From Candidatus Megaera endosymbiont of Mesostigma viride (GTDB taxonomy: Bacteria; Pseudomonadota; Alphaproteobacteria; Rickettsiales; Rickettsiaceae): a stretch of DNA of 64,000 nt. Position numbers and translations under genes: made by a program. The stretch is taken from positions 868,001 to 932,000 of the forward strand of contig CP084576.1 of assembly GCA_020410825.1 (NCBI GenBank), written 5' to 3'. Below the pieces are notes generated by a model that was not told the DNA's origin, did not search any database, and saw nothing but the letters and a program-made list of their open reading frames with translations. Position 1 is the stretch's first letter. Each line of letters opens with the position of its first letter. Below, in pieces: positions 1-10,523 of this stretch.

Positions 1-330
1 GTGGAATCTAATTTCAGGAGAATATTTTAAATTTATTTCTTTTGTTACGTATTGCCTAATAATATATTTTGATTCTTCTAACGCTTCTAGAATTTCATCT
101 CTTGATAAGTTTGTATTAAAGGGTAAAAAATAACAATTAGCAACTTTTAAATCGGCAGAGATATTAACCTTGGTAATAGTCAAAGGCATAGGAATAAGCC
201 TTATATCTACCCTCTTCCCTTTCATAAGACAGTCAATCACAGCAGCCCCAATTAACTGAGAGACTTTTAGCTGCCGTTGTGACTGGTATTTTTCCCGATC
301 TTTAAGCTTAAAGTTGCTTTTGCTCTTCAA
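1..330 (-). CDS. rbfA: Ribosome-binding factor A, 3' part beyond window edge
   Basis: Reading the minus strand from 330 to 1 gives 110 uninterrupted codons with the RbfA fold signature [15 protein letters not shown] near the start, then [18 protein letters not shown] and a C-terminal stretch ending at the window edge (EIRFH). RbfA binds the 30S subunit and helps mature the 16S 5' end. No ATG lies upstream of the conserved part. The best start is a TTG at 330 or a neighbouring in-frame TTG, overlapping the infB end by about 23 bases, with AGAGG roughly ten bases upstream. It is downstream of infB in the same operon, the usual alphaproteobacterial order. The C-terminus lies outside the window. 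Confidence 0.85.
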   Translation of the reverse strand, partial: MKSKSNFKLKDREKYQSQRQLKVSQLIGAAVIDCLMKGKRVDIRLIPMPLTITKVNISADLKVANCYFLPFNTNLSRDEILEALEESKYIIRQYVTKEINLKYSPEIRFH

Positions 331-2740
331 CAATTTCAAATACCTCTACCAAATCACCAACCTTAATGTCATCATATTTTTCAAAGGCGATACCGCATTC
401 AAAACCTTCCTGCACCTCTTTTACATCTTCTTTAAAACGCTTCAAGGTTTTAAGTTTGCCTTCGTGGATAACTATATCATTACGCAGCAACCTAACACCT
501 GCACCTCTTTTTATAATACCTTTAGTTACATAACTACCCGCAACTTTACCTACTTTAGAGACATTAAACACTTCACGTATCTCAACAGAACCAATATAAA
601 TTTCACGAATTACAGGCGATAGCATGCCGCTCATGATAGCTTTGATATCATCAATTAAATTATATATTATTGAATAATATCTAATATCAACTTTGTTTTT
701 TTCAGCATCAGCCCTAGCTGCTGTATTTGATCTAACATTAAACCCAAGAATTATCGCTCCAGTTGCTTTAGAAAGTGTAACATCAGACTCAGTAATAGCT
801 CCGACTCCTTGGTGAATGATTTTTAATTTTACTTCGTCACTAACAATTTTATTTAAGCTGCCAATTATGGCTTCAATTGAACCATGTACATCACCTTTAA
901 TAATTATTGGCAGTTCTTTGATCTTACCCTCGCCGGAGGCTTTTTGGAACAAATCTTCTAGACTAGTTTTTGAGGCAGTAACCTTATTTTCTTTTGACTT
1001 TCGCATCCTATATTCTGTAATATCTCTAGCCTGTTTTTCCGTCATAACGACATTAAATAAATCTCCAGCTAAAGGAGCAACATTTAGACCAAAAATTTCA
1101 ACTACATAGGAGGGAAGAGCCTCTAAAACAGTCCTGCCTTTGTCATTATTCATTTTCTTAATACGACCGTAAGTTGTTCCCGCCACTAACAGATCGCCGT
1201 TTTTTAAAGTACCACGTTGAACTAAAATACTTGCAATTACCCCTTGCCCTTTATCTATTTTTGACTCAATTACTACACCAGAAGCTATAGTATTAGGATT
1301 TGCTTTCAGATCCTCCATTTCTGCAACTAGTAAAATCGCTTCCTCAAGCTTGTCAAGGTTCTTTTTTTCTTTAGCAGATACTGGCACTACTACTACATCA
1401 CCACCAAGATCCTCAGGAACTAACTCATGCTGCAGTAACTCATTTTTAACTTTTTCAATATTTGCTTCTGGTTTATCAATCTTATTAATTGCTACTATTA
1501 TAGGAACACCGGCAGCTTTCGCATGGCTTATTGCCTCAATTGTTTGAGTTTTAATTCCATCATCCGCTGCAACTACTAACACTACAATATCAGTAACTTT
1601 TGCTCCTCTTGTTCGCATTTCAGTAAAAGCTTCATGACCCGGGGTGTCAATAAAAGTAATCATCCTATTATCAGACATTTTGACGCTATAAGCCCCTATG
1701 TGCTGGGTTATGCCGCCTGCTTCACCCGCTGCTACATCAGTGGATTTTAAAGCGTCTAAAAGTGATGTTTTACCATGATCGACGTGTCCCATTACTGTAA
1801 CTATAGGAGCTCTTGGCTTTAGATATTCAGGTTTGTCTTCTTCACTATTAAGAATATTTTCTACGTCTGACTCTTGTACTCTTTTAACAGAGTGACCAAA
1901 ACTAGTAACAACAAGGTCAGCAGTATCGGCATCAATTGACTGATTCGCTGTTGCCATGACACCTAATTTCATTAACTCACGTATAACGTCGGTGACCCTT
2001 TCCGTCATTCTATTGGATAATTCAGATACAGTAATAACTTCTGGTATAACCACTTCTCTATAAACTTTATCCTGTTTTTTACCATCTAAGTTATCACTCT
2101 TGCGCCTTTGTTTTGCCTTAGCACGTTGTATAGAGGCTAAACTTCTTGTTTTAGCTGGAATATCACCGGAATCTTCACTTAGCATATTGAAGATATCAGA
2201 TTTCTTAATTTTTTTAGGTTCGATAGCTTTCTGTTTTATTAGAGCTTTAGCATCTTCTAATTTTTTCCTTTCGAACTCTTCCTCTTCTTGAAGAAGCTTT
2301 TGCTTATTAGCTTTTAATTCTAAATCATTTTTATCAGCTCTACTAGTATTAGGTTCAAGACCTAAAGATGTAATGTGTTCCGATGCGGATAGATTATCCG
2401 GTTCTTTTTCGACTTGCATAGACTGATTCATTTCAACAATCTTTGAAAGCGTACTAATTTTGCTATCATCAAGTTTATCCTCTTCACGCGCTTTTTGAAG
2501 TACAGATAGTCTTCTACTTACTTGTAAGTGATCTGTAGGAATATTTTCTCTATCGTCCCTAATATTAACCTCAGAAGCAACTGCTTTACCACGTTTAACT
2601 TCTACCACGACAGTAGACCCCGAAGAACCCATAGTTCTAGACAAATTTCTAGGATGAACAGTTTTCCCTAAAGTCAGCTTTGAGCCCCCAAGAGTTAGCT
2701 TTTTTGTTGTTTTGTCTTCTATATCTTTATTATCTGTCAT
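308..2740 (-). CDS. infB: Translation initiation factor IF-2
   Basis: GTPase that places initiator tRNA on the 30S subunit and promotes subunit joining. The 810-residue product has a charged, low-complexity N-terminal region (about 1-230), then the IF2 N-domain and the G domain with G1 GHVDHGKT at 318-325, G3 DTPGH at 365-369 and G4 NKID at 419-422. Domains II, III and the fMet-tRNA-binding C-domain follow. The length is normal for an alphaproteobacterial IF-2. It lies 95 bases after nusA and overlaps the proposed rbfA start, so nusA-infB-rbfA are probably cotranscribed. No defects are seen. Confidence 0.98.
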   Translation of the reverse strand: MTDNKDIEDKTTKKLTLGGSKLTLGKTVHPRNLSRTMGSSGSTVVVEVKRGKAVASEVNIRDDRENIPTDHLQVSRRLSVLQKAREEDKLDDSKISTLSKIVEMNQSMQVEKEPDNLSASEHITSLGLEPNTSRADKNDLELKANKQKLLQEEEEFERKKLEDAKALIKQKAIEPKKIKKSDIFNMLSEDSGDIPAKTRSLASIQRAKAKQRRKSDNLDGKKQDKVYREVVIPEVITVSELSNRMTERVTDVIRELMKLGVMATANQSIDADTADLVVTSFGHSVKRVQESDVENILNSEEDKPEYLKPRAPIVTVMGHVDHGKTSLLDALKSTDVAAGEAGGITQHIGAYSVKMSDNRMITFIDTPGHEAFTEMRTRGAKVTDIVVLVVAADDGIKTQTIEAISHAKAAGVPIIVAINKIDKPEANIEKVKNELLQHELVPEDLGGDVVVVPVSAKEKKNLDKLEEAILLVAEMEDLKANPNTIASGVVIESKIDKGQGVIASILVQRGTLKNGDLLVAGTTYGRIKKMNNDKGRTVLEALPSYVVEIFGLNVAPLAGDLFNVVMTEKQARDITEYRMRKSKENKVTASKTSLEDLFQKASGEGKIKELPIIIKGDVHGSIEAIIGSLNKIVSDEVKLKIIHQGVGAITESDVTLSKATGAIILGFNVRSNTAARADAEKNKVDIRYYSIIYNLIDDIKAIMSGMLSPVIREIYIGSVEIREVFNVSKVGKVAGSYVTKGIIKRGAGVRLLRNDIVIHEGKLKTLKRFKEDVKEVQEGFECGIAFEKYDDIKVGDLVEVFEIVEEQKQL

Positions 2741-2835
2741 GTTACAATTTAAATGCTTTATATTTTTTGCGTAAAATAAACTACTTAGTTATCTTGCCAT
2801 GCGCCAAATTTTGCTTCACAGCAGTATTTCACAGC

Positions 2836-4326
2836 TTATTTATTTTGTGCCTGAGCGAAACTAATTAATTCCTCTATATCCTTCGTATTTATATGATCTT
2901 CTGGTACAATATTTCTAAATTCTTCAACTGACATCTCTCCAAGATCTTCAATAGTTTTTACTCCATACTCGGCTAATTTTAATATATATTCAGGAGCAAG
3001 GTCAAGAGCATCTACCAATTCTTGCTCGACTCCAAGCTGCTCGAGATTAGTAATAATTTTTTCATTTTGGCTTTCAATATATTTTATAGCACGATTTTTT
3101 AGGTCTTTTACCAATTTTGGATCAAATCCTTGTATGGATTCAAGAATTGCATTATCGGTACTGGCAATCTGATCTATAGTCGTAAAACCTTCTGCTGATA
3201 GTAGCTGAGCTAAAACTTCTTCTACATCAAGGCCTTTGATAAACAATTCTGTAGTATTAGTAAATTCTTCGGTCCGTCTTTTTGATTCTTGTTCTTCAGT
3301 CATCACATCAATTGCCCAACCGGTAATTTTAGATGCAAGTCGTACATTTTGACCGCGCCTGCCAATAGCAAGACTGAGTTGATCATCCGGCACTACTATC
3401 TCGACTTTCCTTTTATCTTCATCGAAAACAATTTTTGAAATTTGGGCCGGAGTCATTGAATTAATTACAAATTGAGCTATATTTTTATCCCATAGTATTA
3501 CATCAATTTTCTCTCCGTTTAATTCGTTAGTAATTGCACGAACTCTGTTTCCCCTTACCCCAACACAAGATCCAACAGGATCAACACTAACATCAGCAGC
3601 AAATACTGCAATTTTTGCTTTAGAACCGGGCTCCCTGGCAATAGCTTTTATTTCAATAATATGGTCGTATATTTCAGGCACTTCCATTTCAAATAGTTTT
3701 TCAAGGAATTTATTGTTCGTTCTTGACAGGAATATCTGAGGACCTTTCATTTCGGGTCTGACATCAAGGACAAACGCTTTGATCCTATCATTGATTTTAA
3801 AGACTTCTCCCCTTATTTGTTGATCTCTTCCAAGTATTGCTTCTGCTCTTCCCACATCAACAATAATATTGCCAAATTCTATTCTTTTAACCGTCCCGTT
3901 TAAAATATCACCTTTACGATCTTTATAATCTTCGTATTGACGTAAACGTTCTGCTTCTCCGACCTTTTGCACTATTACTTGTTTCGCTGTTTGGGCTGCA
4001 ACCCTACCCAAATCAATTGGAGGTAATTTTTCTAAAACTTCTTCATCAATTTTAATGTCAGGCTTGATAGACATAGCATCAGAAAGGGAAATTTCTGTAA
4101 ATGTGTTTTCAACTTTTTCTACTACCTTACGAACACGATATAATATAATTTCACCGGTATTGTGGTTAATTTCGGCCTTGATATTATGTTCATGACCATA
4201 CTTTTTACGTCCTGCCACTTGAACAGCTTGTTCCATAGCATCGATTAAATTTGCTCTTGGTATTCCACGTTCTCTGGATACTGCTTCAACTATTTGCAGG
4301 ATTTCTGCATTACCTACGTTACTCAT
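2836..4326 (-). CDS. nusA: Transcription termination/antitermination factor NusA
   Basis: Binds RNA polymerase and modulates pausing, termination and antitermination. The 496-residue product contains the NusA N-domain, an S1 RNA-binding domain (about 135-200), two KH domains (SVDPVGSCVGVRGNRV and LSLAIGRRGQNVRLAS) and C-terminal acidic helix-hairpin-helix repeats (about 360-490) as in E. coli NusA. The start ATG is followed by SNVGNAEILQIVEAVSRERG, a typical NusA N-terminus. It follows rimP by 38 bases and precedes infB in the canonical rimP-nusA-infB operon. Confidence 0.98.
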   Translation of the reverse strand: MSNVGNAEILQIVEAVSRERGIPRANLIDAMEQAVQVAGRKKYGHEHNIKAEINHNTGEIILYRVRKVVEKVENTFTEISLSDAMSIKPDIKIDEEVLEKLPPIDLGRVAAQTAKQVIVQKVGEAERLRQYEDYKDRKGDILNGTVKRIEFGNIIVDVGRAEAILGRDQQIRGEVFKINDRIKAFVLDVRPEMKGPQIFLSRTNNKFLEKLFEMEVPEIYDHIIEIKAIAREPGSKAKIAVFAADVSVDPVGSCVGVRGNRVRAITNELNGEKIDVILWDKNIAQFVINSMTPAQISKIVFDEDKRKVEIVVPDDQLSLAIGRRGQNVRLASKITGWAIDVMTEEQESKRRTEEFTNTTELFIKGLDVEEVLAQLLSAEGFTTIDQIASTDNAILESIQGFDPKLVKDLKNRAIKYIESQNEKIITNLEQLGVEQELVDALDLAPEYILKLAEYGVKTIEDLGEMSVEEFRNIVPEDHINTKDIEELISFAQAQNK

Positions 4327-4364
4327 TCCGATAATTCTCCTTACTAAATATAACTAATAATTAT

Positions 4365-4853
4365 TTATTTTATCCCTTTTAATAATTGCCTAAATTCCTC
4401 ATCAGTTAAAACCAGATTAGCTCCCTTTATGTTATCATAAGCAAAAATCAATTGGACATTTTTTGATTTTATTGTTATTTCCTTTCCTTTGACTTCTATC
4501 AGTTTTCCCTTAAAACCGATTTTGCCATTATGGGGTTCTTTTAATTTTAATTTAATTTCTCTCCCTAAAAACCTTTCAAAATCTTGTAGTTTAACTAATG
4601 GTCGCTCTACTCCGGCCGATGCCACTTCAAGAAAATATTTATCTTTAATTATATCTTCAACATCTAAAATAGCTGAAACATTTTTACTGACTTCTCTGCA
4701 ATCTTTAACTTGTACTTTATTACCGTCTTTACGATCAATGAGAATTTCAAGAACTTTTCTGCTTCCGCCTTGAAAGCTTACCTTTACAAGATCAAGACCG
4801 AGATCATCAATAACTGACTCTATTAATGGTCTAATTTTTTCTTCCATTTGCAC
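4365..4853 (-). CDS. rimP: Ribosome maturation factor RimP
   Basis: Assists 30S subunit assembly. The protein has the two-domain RimP layout: an N-terminal alpha/beta domain (PLIESVIDDLGLDLVKVSFQ, then LEILIDRKDG) containing the conserved Y/F-LEV-S-PG-type stretch (here FLEVASAGVERPL), and a C-terminal SH3-like domain from about residue 90. The longest frame starts at GTG 4853; an ATG two codons on at 4847 is equally likely, since neither has a strong Shine-Dalgarno. It is the first gene of the rimP-nusA-infB-rbfA run. Confidence 0.95.
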   Translation of the reverse strand: MQMEEKIRPLIESVIDDLGLDLVKVSFQGGSRKVLEILIDRKDGNKVQVKDCREVSKNVSAILDVEDIIKDKYFLEVASAGVERPLVKLQDFERFLGREIKLKLKEPHNGKIGFKGKLIEVKGKEITIKSKNVQLIFAYDNIKGANLVLTDEEFRQLLKGIK

Positions 4854-4960
4854 TCAATATGCTTACAACAAAAAAGGCAGGCAAAGCCCACCTTTAAATA
4901 AAATTATTATTTAATTTCCTGAATTGTATAATAATTATTTTAACTGTTCAAGAAAATAAT

Positions 4961-6235
4961 TTAAGCAGCTCTTTTTTGACCTGTTTTTTTTCTTTTCCTA
5001 GGAAAAGGACTTCCGGCATCGGCTTTGTAATCAAAAGGCTTATTGCTTCTTTTTCTTCCTTGTTTTCTATTAGATATTGATTGAAAAGCATCAGATGATC
5101 TTTTTTCATTCCTACTTCCTCCATTTTTTGAAGAAGATTTAAAAACTTCTCTACTAGACTGACCTTTGTTTATTAATCTATCAATAGCTTTTTTACGAAT
5201 AATATCTGCTCCAGCGACAAATGATATTGCAAAACCTTTAGCTCCAGCTCTACCTGTTCTACCTATACGGTGCAGGTAATCCTCAGGACACGATGGTAAA
5301 TCATAATTAAACACATATTTTATATGATCAACATCAAGGCCTCTCGCTGCAACATCTGTAGCTACTAAAATACGAGTTTTTTCTTTTCGGAAAGCATCAA
5401 GTACTTTTGTTCTTTTACCTTGGTTTAAATCACCGTGAATAGCTTCAGCTTTATGACCATTATTTTTTAGATTTCTTGCTAACTTATCTGCCCCTCTTTT
5501 AGTTTTAACAAAAACTATTATAGTTCCATCTTTTGAATTTAGTTGATTATCAAGTTCGCTATATTTGAGTTCTTCTTTGATATCAATAAATTGCTGGTCA
5601 ATTTCAGGAGCAGCTTTATTAGCTTGTCCTATAGTAATTTTATGGGGGTTATTTAAATATTTATGCGACGCTTCAACTATATGATTTGGCATAGTGGCGG
5701 AAAACATCAGAACCTGACGAGTCGCCGGTAAATATTTATTTATTTGATCAATCTGCTCTTTCATCCCCATATCAAGCATTCTATCCATTTCGTCTAGGAC
5801 TAAATACTTAAACTCATTAAGATTGACCGTTTTGCGAGTTAAATGATCAATTAACCTACCAGGAGTCGCAACTATCACATCAGGTTTTGTCATTAATTTT
5901 GAGACCTGTTTACCAAAAGGTTCACCTCCAATAATGGCAGCACCTGAAATTTTTATCCTGCCGGCAGTTTTGTTAAGTGCCGCACAAACTTGCACAGCTA
6001 ATTCACGTGTAGGTACTAATACTAATATTTTTGCCCTTTCTTGTAAAATTTTTGTGATTGCTGGCAATAAATAAGCAAGTGTTTTCCCTGAACCGGTTTG
6101 ACTAGAAGCTAGTATATCTGATCCTTGAATTGCACTTGGAATAGATTGTTTTTGTATTTCCGTGGGGATCAAAATTCCCATACGTGTTAAGTTACCTAAT
6201 ATCTCGGTCGGTAAGTTCATTTCATTAAAATTCAT
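4961..6235 (-). CDS. rhlE: DEAD-box RNA helicase (RhlE-like)
   Basis: ATP-dependent RNA helicase, probably acting in ribosome assembly or mRNA turnover. Visible motifs: Q-motif region (FNEMNLPTEILGNL, IPTEIQKQSIP), motif I SQTGSGKT around 45-52, PTRELA, GG, TPGRLIDHL, motif II at 148-151, SAT at 179-181, ATDVAARGLDVD and HRIGRTGRAG. The C-terminal tail (from about 370) is rich in Lys/Arg/Ser, as in RNA-binding tails of RhlE-type helicases. Motif II reads D-E-M-D instead of DEAD. The RhlE assignment is by overall length (424 residues) and order of motifs and could be another subfamily. Confidence 0.92.
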   Translation of the reverse strand: MNFNEMNLPTEILGNLTRMGILIPTEIQKQSIPSAIQGSDILASSQTGSGKTLAYLLPAITKILQERAKILVLVPTRELAVQVCAALNKTAGRIKISGAAIIGGEPFGKQVSKLMTKPDVIVATPGRLIDHLTRKTVNLNEFKYLVLDEMDRMLDMGMKEQIDQINKYLPATRQVLMFSATMPNHIVEASHKYLNNPHKITIGQANKAAPEIDQQFIDIKEELKYSELDNQLNSKDGTIIVFVKTKRGADKLARNLKNNGHKAEAIHGDLNQGKRTKVLDAFRKEKTRILVATDVAARGLDVDHIKYVFNYDLPSCPEDYLHRIGRTGRAGAKGFAISFVAGADIIRKKAIDRLINKGQSSREVFKSSSKNGGSRNEKRSSDAFQSISNRKQGRKRSNKPFDYKADAGSPFPRKRKKTGQKRAA

Positions 6236-6789
6236 ACAAATTTGCTCAAATTACATGTTAAAATTTTTGATCACTCCGCAAATATTGATTGAACCCTATT
6301 TAACAAGTAATCAAATTCTCAAGACTCTTAAGATTGTTTTTAAGGAGTCGGTTTTTAGATGCAGTCAAAAATTCAGCATAAATTATTTAATACTGAAAAA
6401 TGCTTTCTGCATCAGGACAAAACAGCTTTTTTGCATTGCATATCCTATCCCATAATCCCTAATCATTAAGACTAGATTTTTATGATCACATTAACAACAA
6501 AATGCTGGTATTAAATTACGCACCTAAAAACTATAAGAAGTTTTTTTTAAGATTTGGATTTTACTACCTAAAATGTAAATAGGAAGGTAGTAAAATCTTT
6601 TTTTTGTACAGCTATTGGGATTTAATTTGAAATCCTTTAAGCAAAACCCAAGAAAGTAGCGCCATATTTCAAATAGATGTTACTTGTTTTATGACAGGAT
6701 TTAGATGGGTTTGAAAGTGTTTGTGTCCGGTTTTATAGGCTCACGAGCATTAACTTAAGGTAAAAAGCTGTACTTAAACTCTAATTTGC
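6236..6789. other. Long intergenic region with one strong hairpin
   Basis: About 550 bases lie between the cold-shock gene and the helicase gene, both on the minus strand. No reading frame with a credible start or protein signature is visible; a 97-codon plus-strand frame entering from the helicase gene has no Shine-Dalgarno and Lys/Ile/Asn composition typical of random AT-rich sequence. The one clear element is the inverted repeat at 6557-6597, listed separately. Confidence 0.6.
6557..6605 (+). terminator. Perfect 13-bp inverted repeat followed by a T run
   Basis: GATTTTACTACCT at 6557-6569 is the exact reverse complement of 6585-6597, separated by a 15-base loop and followed by eight T (6598-6605). 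Read on the plus strand this has the form of an intrinsic terminator. No plus-strand gene precedes it, and on the minus strand, where cspA transcription would enter, no T run follows the stem. It may terminate an unseen small plus-strand transcript or simply fold the 3' end of the csp mRNA. Confidence 0.5.
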
Positions 6790-6987
6790 TTATACCCGAA
6801 GATTTATAGCTGAAGTTTTTCCACCTTTTTCTTCTAAGTCAAATCTTACTTCTTGACCTTCATCTAGAGTTTTTAGTCCAGCATCTTGTACTGCTGATAT
6901 ATGAACAAAAACATCCTTTTTGTTTTCTGCTGATTCAATAAAACCATAACCCTTTGTAGGGTTGAACCACTTAACTTTGCCTTCCAT
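6790..6987 (-). CDS. cspA: Cold-shock domain protein
   Basis: Single cold-shock domain of 65 residues that binds single-stranded RNA/DNA and melts RNA secondary structure. RNP1 is present as KGYGFIE and RNP2 as VFVHISA, with the N-terminal [11 protein letters not shown] typical of CspA. The start ATG lies about 110 bases downstream of a strong promoter (7104-7132), giving the long 5' leader that is characteristic of cold-inducible csp mRNAs. Length and motifs are complete. Confidence 0.96.
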   Translation of the reverse strand: MEGKVKWFNPTKGYGFIESAENKKDVFVHISAVQDAGLKTLDEGQEVRFDLEEKGGKTSAINLRV

Positions 6988-7103
6988 AGTTTAATCTTCG
7001 ATTTAAATTGTTAAAAACTGGTTTAAAATTTTACATTCAGTTTTAATCAATAGAACTTCTAAAAATCGAAACTAGACCGTAAATAATAATAAACTTGAAA
7101 GTG

Positions 7104-7132
7104 AGTGTACCTCTTTTTAAGAAGAGTGTCAA
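7104..7132 (-). promoter_or_regulatory. Sigma-70 type promoter of the cold-shock gene
   Basis: On the minus strand TTGACA (7132-7127), a 17-base spacer and TACACT (7109-7104) give a perfect -35 and a 5/6 -10 box. The predicted start near 7097 would leave an untranslated leader of about 110 bases before cspA. The spacer itself holds a small inverted repeat (CTCTT...AAGAG). Confidence 0.7.
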
Positions 7133-7207
7133 TTAATATTACTTAAGGATATTTGTTGTTAACTATATTATTTTTTCTGTAATCGTAATAAATATGCCAA
7201 AAATATC

Positions 7208-7894
7208 TCACATTATTTCTAATGTATAATCGAGTTTATAAGTTTTGTGCATCCTTTTGGCTAAAGAGATATTATGGGTAACCATAATTATAGCTGTACC
7301 TGAATTTTCTGCTCTATCTAGGAAAAGTTCAAATACCTCTTCTGCTGTATTAGAATCCAGATTACCGGTGGGCTCATCAGCTAAAATAAGTTTTGGATTG
7401 TTAATTAGAGCACGGGCTATCGCTACGCGTTGCTGTTCACCACCTGATAATTCTCCTGGAAAATTATATAATCTACCGCCCAAACCTAATTTTCTTAATA
7501 AATCCTCAGATCTTTCGAGAGCCTGTTTTTTTTCAACTCCAGAAATTAGTAAAGGCATTGCAGCATTCTCCTGAGCGGTAAAATCACCTAATAAATGATG
7601 GTACTGGTATATAAAACCCAAATTTTCCAGTCTAATTTGGGAAGCATATTTTAAATTACATAATTTGTGGGCAGGAATATTTTCAATATAAACAGATCCG
7701 GCATCAGGAGAATCTAAAAGACCAGCAATATGAAGTAAGGTAGATTTTCCACTTCCAGAAGCCCCCACTATAGCTACCATCTGATTTTTAATAATTTGAA
7801 GATTGACATTTTTTAGAACCTCAATCGTTGATCTTCCTTGACGATAATCCTTATTAATATTTTTTAATTCTAAAATTACTTGTTTATCACTCAT
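7208..7894 (-). CDS. lolD: Lipoprotein-releasing ABC transporter ATPase LolD
   Basis: ATPase of the LolCDE complex that extracts outer-membrane lipoproteins from the inner membrane. The 228-residue ABC domain has Walker A GASGSGKST, signature LSGGEQQRVAIARAL, Walker B LILADEPTGNLD and the H-loop MVTHN. The EPTGNLD form is typical of the LolD/FtsE/MacB group. It overlaps the upstream permease gene by 8 bases, so the two are translationally coupled, which supports Lol rather than FtsE or MacB. Confidence 0.95.
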   Translation of the reverse strand: MSDKQVILELKNINKDYRQGRSTIEVLKNVNLQIIKNQMVAIVGASGSGKSTLLHIAGLLDSPDAGSVYIENIPAHKLCNLKYASQIRLENLGFIYQYHHLLGDFTAQENAAMPLLISGVEKKQALERSEDLLRKLGLGGRLYNFPGELSGGEQQRVAIARALINNPKLILADEPTGNLDSNTAEEVFELFLDRAENSGTAIIMVTHNISLAKRMHKTYKLDYTLEIM

Positions 7895-9131
7895 ATCTCA
7901 TCGCCTCGATCGGATTTAACCTTGCCGCTTTAAATGAGGGATAGATAGCTGCAAGTAATGAAAGAGCTAAAGATAATGAGCCAACAATAACAACATCAGA
8001 GATTCTGACAACTGACGGCAGACTATAGAGAAAATAAATAGCCGGATCAAAGATTTTGGTATCAGAAACACCCTCCAGAAATAGCCGGATATTTTCTATA
8101 TTATAAGAAACGGCAAGCCCTAAAAATATACCTAAAAATGTCCCTATCACACCAATGAGCAAACCGTTAATTACGAAAATTCCCATTATTTGGCTAACGG
8201 ATGCTCCCATAGTTTTAAGGATCGCAATATCCTTGGTTTTGTCTTTTACTATCATAAATAAGCTAGAGATAATATTAAAAGCTGCCACTATTATGATTAA
8301 AGAAAGAATAGTAAACATAGCCGTTCTCTCTATCTCAAGAGCTTTCAAGAATTGCTGATTACTATCTAGCCAACTTGAAACCCTAACACCAGGACCAAGT
8401 TCTTTCTGCAGTAAACTAGCATAAGCTTTGGCAAGTTCAGGGTTATCAACATTTATTTCGATTAAATTAATTTCCTCTCCAAGTGACAGAAATTTTTGGG
8501 CAGCGCTAACTGGCATAACCATAGTTGCAGAATCATAATCATACAACCCGCTGCTAAAAATTGCTATTACAGTAAAATCCTTGGATCTGGGCATAGTACC
8601 AAACGTTGTAGAAATAACATTCGGTGAAATCAATTTGATTTTAGAACCGACCGAAACCCCTAAATTATGAGCAAGTTCTGCGCCTACTGCTAAGGCGGTA
8701 GTTCCTTCGTAACCTTCAAAACTTCCTTGAAATACATTAGTTAAGATCTCTCCTTTATTTTTTAAATCAACAAGATCTATGCCCTTAATCAGAACACCAC
8801 TATTGGTTTTTGCACCTAGAGCTAAAGCCTGGCCAGAAACAATAGGAGATGTTTTTTTTACAAAATTGTGTTTTTTTATGGTTTCTAGAATGCTTGGATA
8901 ATCAGCTATAGCCTTACCTATTGGCGTAACAGAAATATCACCCTTTATACCAATAATATTAGAGGTTAACTGAATATGAAAACCATTCATGACTGACATC
9001 ACAACAATTAAGGCTGCCACGCCAATTGTTATACCAGCGAGTGATATTCCAGATATTATAGAGACAAATTTTTCATTTTTTTTTGCTCTAAAATATCTCA
9101 GCGCTACTATGATTGCAAATTTATCTAACAT
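7887..9131 (-). CDS. lolE: Lipoprotein-releasing system permease (LolC/LolE family)
   Basis: Inner-membrane permease partner of LolD. The 414-residue protein has one N-terminal membrane segment ([20 protein letters not shown]), a large periplasmic domain (about 50-265) and three C-terminal segments (about 270-390) followed by the MacB/FtsX-type end [15 protein letters not shown]. This is the LolC/LolE topology. Only one permease gene is present here; the complex may be a homodimer or use a second gene elsewhere, so LolC versus LolE cannot be decided. It overlaps proS by 11 bases and lolD by 8. Confidence 0.93.
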   Translation of the reverse strand: MLDKFAIIVALRYFRAKKNEKFVSIISGISLAGITIGVAALIVVMSVMNGFHIQLTSNIIGIKGDISVTPIGKAIADYPSILETIKKHNFVKKTSPIVSGQALALGAKTNSGVLIKGIDLVDLKNKGEILTNVFQGSFEGYEGTTALAVGAELAHNLGVSVGSKIKLISPNVISTTFGTMPRSKDFTVIAIFSSGLYDYDSATMVMPVSAAQKFLSLGEEINLIEINVDNPELAKAYASLLQKELGPGVRVSSWLDSNQQFLKALEIERTAMFTILSLIIIVAAFNIISSLFMIVKDKTKDIAILKTMGASVSQIMGIFVINGLLIGVIGTFLGIFLGLAVSYNIENIRLFLEGVSDTKIFDPAIYFLYSLPSVVRISDVVIVGSLSLALSLLAAIYPSFKAARLNPIEAMRYE

Positions 9132-10422
9132 TTAGATTGTCAATTACTTCGTTAACCGCTATCTGCCAATCCATATCCTGCATTTCCCCTGTTTTTCTGT
9201 TTTTTAGCTCTACTAAATTTTGAGCCGCTTTTTTAGATCCTATGATAATTTGCCAAGGAGACCCTATTAAATCATGAGTAGCAAATTTTGAGCCAGGGCG
9301 TTCTTCAGTATCATCAAGGAGAACCTCAATATTTTGAGCTTTTAACCTGTTATATACACTATACGAAACATCATTACAGTTTTGATCATTTATGTTTAGA
9401 TTAATAATCGATATTTTAAAAGGCGCAACAGAAACAGGCCAAATTATTCCCCTTTCATCATTACTAACTTCAATAATAGCTGCTACCAGCCTTGAAACCC
9501 CTATCCCGTAAGACCCCATCTGAATTGGAACTAACTGCCCTTTTTCATTATTAACAAACGCATTCATAGGTTTTGAATATTTATCACCGAAATTAAAAAT
9601 ATGACCGACTTCAATACCTTTTCTTACTGATAATTCTTTTTCACTTATAGAACAATTTTGTGGATCATGCTTTTCCTCAGTTGCTGCATATAATGATTTA
9701 ACTAAAGAAAGATCATCTGCCAACTCTTCTTTTAAAAGATCGAATTTTTTATCATAATAAAGCGTACTTTCACCAGTATCTGCTATAACATGAAATTCAT
9801 GACTCAGACTACCGCCAATTTCACCGGTATCTGCTGCAAGCGGTATAGCCAAAAGACCAAGATCGCTAAACGTACGCATATAAGCTGTAAACATTTGATT
9901 ATAAGTCTTAATCGCTCCTTCTTCATCTATATCTAGCGAGTAAGCATCTTTCATCAAAAATTCCCGTCCTCTCATGAGACCAAAACGCGGCCTTATTTCA
10001 TCTCTAAACTTCCATTGAATTTGATAAAAAACTTTTGGTAAATCTTTGTAAGATTGCATCGAATGTCTTACAATATCGGTAAGAACTTCTTCGTTGGTCG
10101 GACCGAATAATAAATCATGGTCATGACGATCCTTGAATTTAAGCATTTCTTTGCCGTATGTATCAAATCTACCGGATTCAACCCATAAGTCAGCACTTTG
10201 AATACATGGCATTAGCATTTCAATAAATCCAGACGCATCCATGTTAAACCTAACAATGTTTTCTACATTTTTAAGTACTTTTATACCAAGAGGTAACCAA
10301 TTATAAATTCCTGCAGCATGCTGCCGAATCATTCCGCTTTTTAACATCAAGGCATGTGATATTACCTTTGCCTCAGCAGGACTTTCCTTCAATACTGGTA
10401 AAAAAAACTCAGACTGTAACAT
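9121..10422 (-). CDS. proS: Prolyl-tRNA synthetase, short alphaproteobacterial form
   Basis: Charges tRNA-Pro. Class II motifs are clear: motif 2 region [24 protein letters not shown] and motif 3 [13 protein letters not shown], followed by an anticodon-binding domain (about 335-433). At 433 residues it lacks the roughly 180-residue INS editing domain found between motifs 2 and 3 of E. coli ProRS, as in other alphaproteobacteria. It overlaps the start of lolE and follows folE by about 100 bases. Confidence 0.97.
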   Translation of the reverse strand: MLQSEFFLPVLKESPAEAKVISHALMLKSGMIRQHAAGIYNWLPLGIKVLKNVENIVRFNMDASGFIEMLMPCIQSADLWVESGRFDTYGKEMLKFKDRHDHDLLFGPTNEEVLTDIVRHSMQSYKDLPKVFYQIQWKFRDEIRPRFGLMRGREFLMKDAYSLDIDEEGAIKTYNQMFTAYMRTFSDLGLLAIPLAADTGEIGGSLSHEFHVIADTGESTLYYDKKFDLLKEELADDLSLVKSLYAATEEKHDPQNCSISEKELSVRKGIEVGHIFNFGDKYSKPMNAFVNNEKGQLVPIQMGSYGIGVSRLVAAIIEVSNDERGIIWPVSVAPFKISIINLNINDQNCNDVSYSVYNRLKAQNIEVLLDDTEERPGSKFATHDLIGSPWQIIIGSKKAAQNLVELKNRKTGEMQDMDWQIAVNEVIDNLNVR

Positions 10423-10523
10423 GATATTATGTACCTAATAAATTATACTTTAAGTGGTTTTTAGAATTGCTTAATAATAGTATGAATAAAATCTAGTACC
10501 CGCTTTACCGGACATTTAAATTA

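Noticed and set aside
6162-6455. 97-codon plus-strand frame entering the gap beside the helicase gene
   Set aside because: It overlaps the helicase N-terminus, has no ribosome-binding site and its Ile/Lys/Asn-rich composition is that of random AT-rich sequence.
10423-10523. Terminator between folE and proS
   Set aside because: The small GC-rich spot (CCGCTTTACCGG) has no stable stem or T run.
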